From: Arcicella rigui
Lineage (GTDB): Bacteria > Bacteroidota > Bacteroidia > Cytophagales > Spirosomataceae
Length of the DNA stretch: 64,000 bases
Assembly (NCBI RefSeq): GCF_034929435.1
Contig: NZ_JAYFUM010000007.1
Location: 242,012-306,011 of the forward strand
Direction of reading: 5' to 3'
Under the pieces are notes generated by a model, which worked only from the letters and a program-made list of their open reading frames with translations, did no database searches and was not told where the DNA came from. Both the position numbers and the translations under genes were made by a program. Below are positions 61,268 to 64,000 of this stretch, piece by piece (position 1 is the first letter of the stretch; every line of letters starts with the position of its first letter).

Positions 61268-62365
61268 CTAAAAAGTAAATTCTCTATCTAATGATATTTC
61301 TTTGATAAATTGAGGATTTTGTTTTTGTTGAGTTTCTTCCTTGACATTTATTCCTGTTTTATCAAAAACTTTTTCCAACCTTTCTCCGGCTCTTAGATTT
61401 TTTAGTAAGTTGGCTGTGTACACACCATTACGTCCATCCCCATTTTGAGCTTTTTTACCCCAACTCGTTGCCATTGCCAAATAAGTGTTTCCATTATCCG
61501 TTTTTTCTAACTCTATAGGAGTGAAGCCACGGCTAACATTACTCCATCCTCTTGAGGTATTACTATATGATAGTTCTTGTGCTCGAAATGGATCATCTCT
61601 ACAAGCATCTAAAATAATTAAATTATGAATTGCTCCACCTGATTGTAAGCGATCAAAAAGAGTCTCAATATTATATGCATCATCTCTTGCATCAATTGGA
61701 GATTTTAGTTCTGCATCAACTGGAATTATATATTTTTTCCCATCAATTTCCACTCCATGCCCAGCATAAAAAAAGGTTGCAATTTCAGCATCTTTCACTT
61801 TTATTTGAAATAATTTGATAGATTCTTTGATTGTTTGCAAATTCGCATTAATTATTACTGTGGCTTCAAATCCTAATGATTTTAGTCTCTCTCCCATATC
61901 ATTTGCATCATTAATCGGATTGTTGCCAAGAGATGTACCATATTGATATTTTGAATTACCAATAAGCAATGCAATACGTTTCTTCTTAGGAGGACGACTG
62001 ATATTTAATATACTGGTTTTTACAGTCGTTTGTCCTTTTGTTACAGCAATATAAATTTCATGATTTTCATCTTTACTGATTTCTATTACTGCTTTAAACT
62101 GATTATTTAAACATTCGGATTCACCTTTTATTAACTTATTATCTACCCATACACTAAAATCCTCTTTTTGTAAAGTAACTAAACAAATAGCTTTGCACTC
62201 TACAGTAATTTGATTCACATTTGTTATATAAATATTATTAGCATCTAGTAATACTGGCTGAAACCATTTCACTTCTTTTAATTGAATCGTATTAATTTTA
62301 ATCTGTCCCAAAACAGCAATTGGGAAAATAAAATAAAATAAAATCTGTAAATATTTATGCTTCAT
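61268..62365 (-). CDS. Exported caspase-family (C14) protease
   Basis: 365 residues. An N-terminal signal (KYLQILFYFIFPIAVLG) and a beta-rich region (about 22-122) precede the caspase p20-like domain from about 126 (KKKRIALLIGNSKYQY). The catalytic dyad is intact: H203 in FFYAGHGVEIDGKKY and C255 in LIILDACRDDPF. The FTPIELEKTDNGNTYLAMATSWGKKAQNGDGRNGVYTANLL segment follows, as in bacterial metacaspase-like proteins. An exported location is unusual for proteases usually discussed as cytoplasmic cell-death effectors. It is 4 bases after the upstream gene and 21 before the FGE-fold gene. Confidence 0.9.
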   Translation of the reverse strand: MKHKYLQILFYFIFPIAVLGQIKINTIQLKEVKWFQPVLLDANNIYITNVNQITVECKAICLVTLQKEDFSVWVDNKLIKGESECLNNQFKAVIEISKDENHEIYIAVTKGQTTVKTSILNISRPPKKKRIALLIGNSKYQYGTSLGNNPINDANDMGERLKSLGFEATVIINANLQTIKESIKLFQIKVKDAEIATFFYAGHGVEIDGKKYIIPVDAELKSPIDARDDAYNIETLFDRLQSGGAIHNLIILDACRDDPFRAQELSYSNTSRGWSNVSRGFTPIELEKTDNGNTYLAMATSWGKKAQNGDGRNGVYTANLLKNLRAGERLEKVFDKTGINVKEETQQKQNPQFIKEISLDREFTF

Positions 62366-62369
62366 TTTA

Positions 62370-63128
62370 TCAAAATTTATATATTAGTGACAATCCTGAT
62401 GAATTTGATGGTAACTGCAGACTAAATTTGCTTTCTGGTACTTTTACTTTTGTTGTCAGCAACAGAACTTCATAACCAAGAGATAGTACACTTACAGCCA
62501 CCATTGTATTTAATAAAGCTGTCTTTTGTGCATTCTGAGCGTCGGTATAAGCTGTATTCCAAGTATTTATGCCATTTTTTGAAATAAAATATCCGTCTAC
62601 CAATGGGAAACTACTCTCTATCGACTTCAGAATTTCAACTTTAGAATCAAAATTTCTTTTAATAGAATTTGCAAAAAAACCTGACAAGATTCCGACTCCT
62701 AAGACTCCAATTTTCATACCTACACTGTGAGGTTTATAAACAAATTTATTCTCATTTTGGCTTGGTTTAGGTTCTGTTTCGCCACAAGGTTCTAATTGAA
62801 TAATTACCTCAAACTCACTATCAACAAAAATGCCATCTTGTTTGAAATCCCAAAATACCGTGTGGTTACCAGAATTTAAATTATTCAATTCACCGCTAAT
62901 ATGATTAATTACTGTTTTCTTTTTGCTTTTGGTTTCAATTAATTCGACTTTAAACAAGTTTAAACACATAGAATTAGTAGAAATATTAAAGCTTATTTTC
63001 AGCATCTCATTTTGTAATTCTACATTAGAAGCTACAACCTTCGTTTGAGCAAATGATATATTACTTTTAACCGAACATAATGTTAGTAAAATGTAGTATA
63101 ATACAATTGAGTATTTTTTTAAATTCAT
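62370..63128 (-). CDS. Exported membrane protein of unknown family, first gene of the caspase operon
   Basis: 252 residues from ATG 63128 (ATG 63149 is an alternative, adding 7 residues before the signal). Signal peptide ending NISFAQ, a beta-sandwich-like domain (about 25-125: VELQNEMLKISFNISTNSMCLNLFKVELIE ... VFWDFKQDGIFVDSEFEVIIQLEPCG), then two hydrophobic helices (GMKIGVLGVGILSGFFA and TMVAVSVLSLGYEVLLL) and a C-terminal SLIYKF. No known family. The tight 4-base spacing to the caspase gene implies cotranscription and shared function. Confidence 0.7.
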   Translation of the reverse strand: MNLKKYSIVLYYILLTLCSVKSNISFAQTKVVASNVELQNEMLKISFNISTNSMCLNLFKVELIETKSKKKTVINHISGELNNLNSGNHTVFWDFKQDGIFVDSEFEVIIQLEPCGETEPKPSQNENKFVYKPHSVGMKIGVLGVGILSGFFANSIKRNFDSKVEILKSIESSFPLVDGYFISKNGINTWNTAYTDAQNAQKTALLNTMVAVSVLSLGYEVLLLTTKVKVPESKFSLQLPSNSSGLSLIYKF

Positions 63129-63209
63129 AAAATAGCTTTGGTTTATCATTAAATAGTAGTAATCTTTTATTTTAATACTAAATAGAATGAAAGATTATTT
63201 TGTAAAATG

Positions 63210-63238
63210 TAAAATATAAAAATATTTTATATTTTACG
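63210..63238. repeat. Perfect 29-bp inverted repeat
   Basis: Thirteen bases (GTAAAATATAAAA, 63210-63222) are exactly complementary to 63226-63238 across ATA. It lies between the transposase remnant and the start of the caspase operon, about 80 bases upstream of that operon's start codon. Confidence 0.7.
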
Positions 63239-63440
63239 GTAACACGGTATTCCGGTTTAAAATTGTACTACTAAAAAATTGTTTCGTGGGTAATTCACGC
63301 CATTGACAACCCGTCTTTAAGCGATGAAGAAATGCTTTAACTATCTCATGAATTGGTACTGTGGGGTCAAACCCTCTACTTCCAACAGTTAAATGTAGGA
63401 TAATCCACGTATCAATTGTATTATTACTAAGTATTCCCAT
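63234..63440 (-). pseudogene. IS5-type transposase, N-terminal remnant
   Basis: A 68-residue open frame whose centre, VPIHEIVKAFLHRLKTGCQWRELPTKQFF, is the N-terminal signature of IS5-family transposases (LKTGCQWRxLP). It breaks off soon after (NRNTVLP then stop), well before the DDE catalytic core, and the rest is not found nearby. A truncated insertion sequence, cut where the inverted repeat and caspase operon begin. Confidence 0.75.
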
Positions 63441-63589
63441 TTTGTGATATTTTATGATTTAGTACCACAAAATTCTCGCTTATTTGGGAATACTTTTCAA
63501 ATGTTTAAACAGATTCAGTATCAGAAATAGACTAACAAGTTCAATACTAATAAAATAATTGGTGAATTTGTAGAATAAATTTAAAGAAT

Positions 63590-63805
63590 ATGAAGGCAGA
63601 AAATACCCAACATGAACTTCAAGTATCTAAGCAAAAGTTGGAAGTATCAAGAGATTTGAAAAACGTAATTGATACAGCCTTTGATAATGGACAGTTAAAA
63701 AAGGCTTTTGAAATTGCAAAAAAGCTCAAGGAGAAAGGAATGGATACTGATTTCATAATTGAAATTACTGGATTGACAAAAGAAGAAATAGAGAGCCTAA
63801 AATAA
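63590..63805 (+). pseudogene. C-terminal fragment of an Rpn/PDDEXK-type transposase
   Basis: 71 residues ending in FEIAKKLKEKGMDTDFIIEITGLTKEEIESLK, which matches the tail of Rpn-family recombination-promoting nucleases/putative transposases (PDDEXK_2). The nuclease domain is missing, so this is either a fragment or a stand-alone tail gene. Together with the IS5 remnant it marks a small mobile-element graveyard. Confidence 0.6.
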
Positions 63806-64000
63806 ATGATAAAACCAGTCTCTCAAAAAACTTAAAAAAACTCTGTTTTCAAAACAAAGGTAAATTTTACCATCAAAATACAAACATGAGTCATCCCGAA
63901 TTTTGGGCAAAGCTTATCCATAGGATATTGTAAATGGCTATTCTTAATCTGTAAATCGGTATCGAAGTACTTCGGTACCGATTTCCTGTTCTATGACACC
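63806..64000. other. Window end, no gene recognised
   Basis: No supported coding region. It holds a 32-bp near-perfect palindrome (63953-63984) that may be a terminator stem of a gene beyond the window. Confidence 0.5.
63953..63984. repeat. 32-bp near-perfect palindrome
   Basis: Arms AAATCGGTATCGAAGT and ACTTCGGTACCGATTT differ at one position (a G-T pair in RNA). It is probably a terminator hairpin or an insertion-element end. Confidence 0.55.

Noticed and set aside
61268..62365. A known cytoplasmic caspase-effector defence system such as type III CRISPR-linked or gasdermin-linked caspases
   Set aside because: No gasdermin, CRISPR, NTPase or cyclase gene is nearby, and the protein has an export signal.
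1..64000. tRNA, rRNA and replication origin
   Set aside because: No cloverleaf, rRNA-like or DnaA-box cluster was recognised by reading the intergenic regions. A covariance search would be decisive but could not be run.

Overview
The window is chromosomal DNA of a member of the Bacteroidota, most likely order Cytophagales (a Spirosomaceae-like genus such as Flectobacillus or Arcicella is my inference; no rRNA is present to settle it). The signs are an AT-rich composition, a type IX secretion sorting tail on a giant Ig-repeat protein, a LytS/LytTR pair, an Obg without the usual long C-terminal domain, promoters of the Bacteroidota form TTG-N19-TAnnTTTG, and very weak Shine-Dalgarno sequences. 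I saw no tRNA, rRNA, CRISPR array, prophage or replication origin.

Layout. 1-1.7 kb: end of adk, then obg. 1.9-6.3 kb: a 1445-residue secreted Ig-repeat protein. 6.3-12.1 kb: phytanoyl-CoA dioxygenase-like protein, sphingomyelin-synthase-like PAP2 membrane enzyme, MsrA, DsbD and a mannose-6-phosphate-isomerase-type cupin. 12.1-19.7 kb: large hybrid histidine kinase, RecQ, and an M3 oligopeptidase. 19.7-28 kb: an isolated rpsJ, an NTF2-like secreted protein, an AraC regulator, a lipoprotein, TruC, a class V aminotransferase-fold protein, an ArsR repressor with a clear double operator plus a membrane protein, and a DNA helicase. 28-37.7 kb: LdhA, FeoAB, and a cytochrome c maturation cluster ccmB-ccmC-ccmD-like-ccmE-ccmF. 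37.7-45 kb: CNNM/CorC protein, isochorismate synthase with a hotdog thioesterase (menaquinone pathway), histidine phosphatase, LytS/LytTR two-component pair, DUF3267 membrane protease-like protein and a PIN-type toxin-antitoxin pair. 45-49 kb: a PAS histidine kinase and a receiver-CRP fusion regulator, divergent from two paralogous small helical proteins. 49.2-56 kb: tetR-tolC-acrA-acrB efflux operon. 56-60 kb: universal stress protein, SafE/TauE-type protein, FixH, and an M28 peptidase. 60.2-63.8 kb: a three-gene exported operon (Ig/transmembrane protein, caspase-like protease, FGE-fold lipoprotein) bordered by an IS5-type transposase remnant and a fragment of an Rpn-type transposase.

Several neighbourhoods share an iron, heme and low-oxygen theme: FeoAB, Ccm, FixH/SafE with a universal stress protein, LdhA, menaquinone synthesis, and a CRP-type regulator. 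This is an inference from gene content.

The best candidate for an undescribed system is the 60.2-63.1 kb operon. It combines an extracytoplasmic caspase-fold protease with intact His/Cys, a lipoprotein with an Ig-like domain plus a catalytically dead FGE/C-type-lectin-like domain, and an exported membrane protein of unknown family. Second is the divergent kinase/CRP-regulator locus with its two paralogous small proteins. The clearest regulatory structures are the operator-flanked promoters of the ArsR gene and the tetR efflux operon. Several families of short dispersed intergenic repeats are also present.
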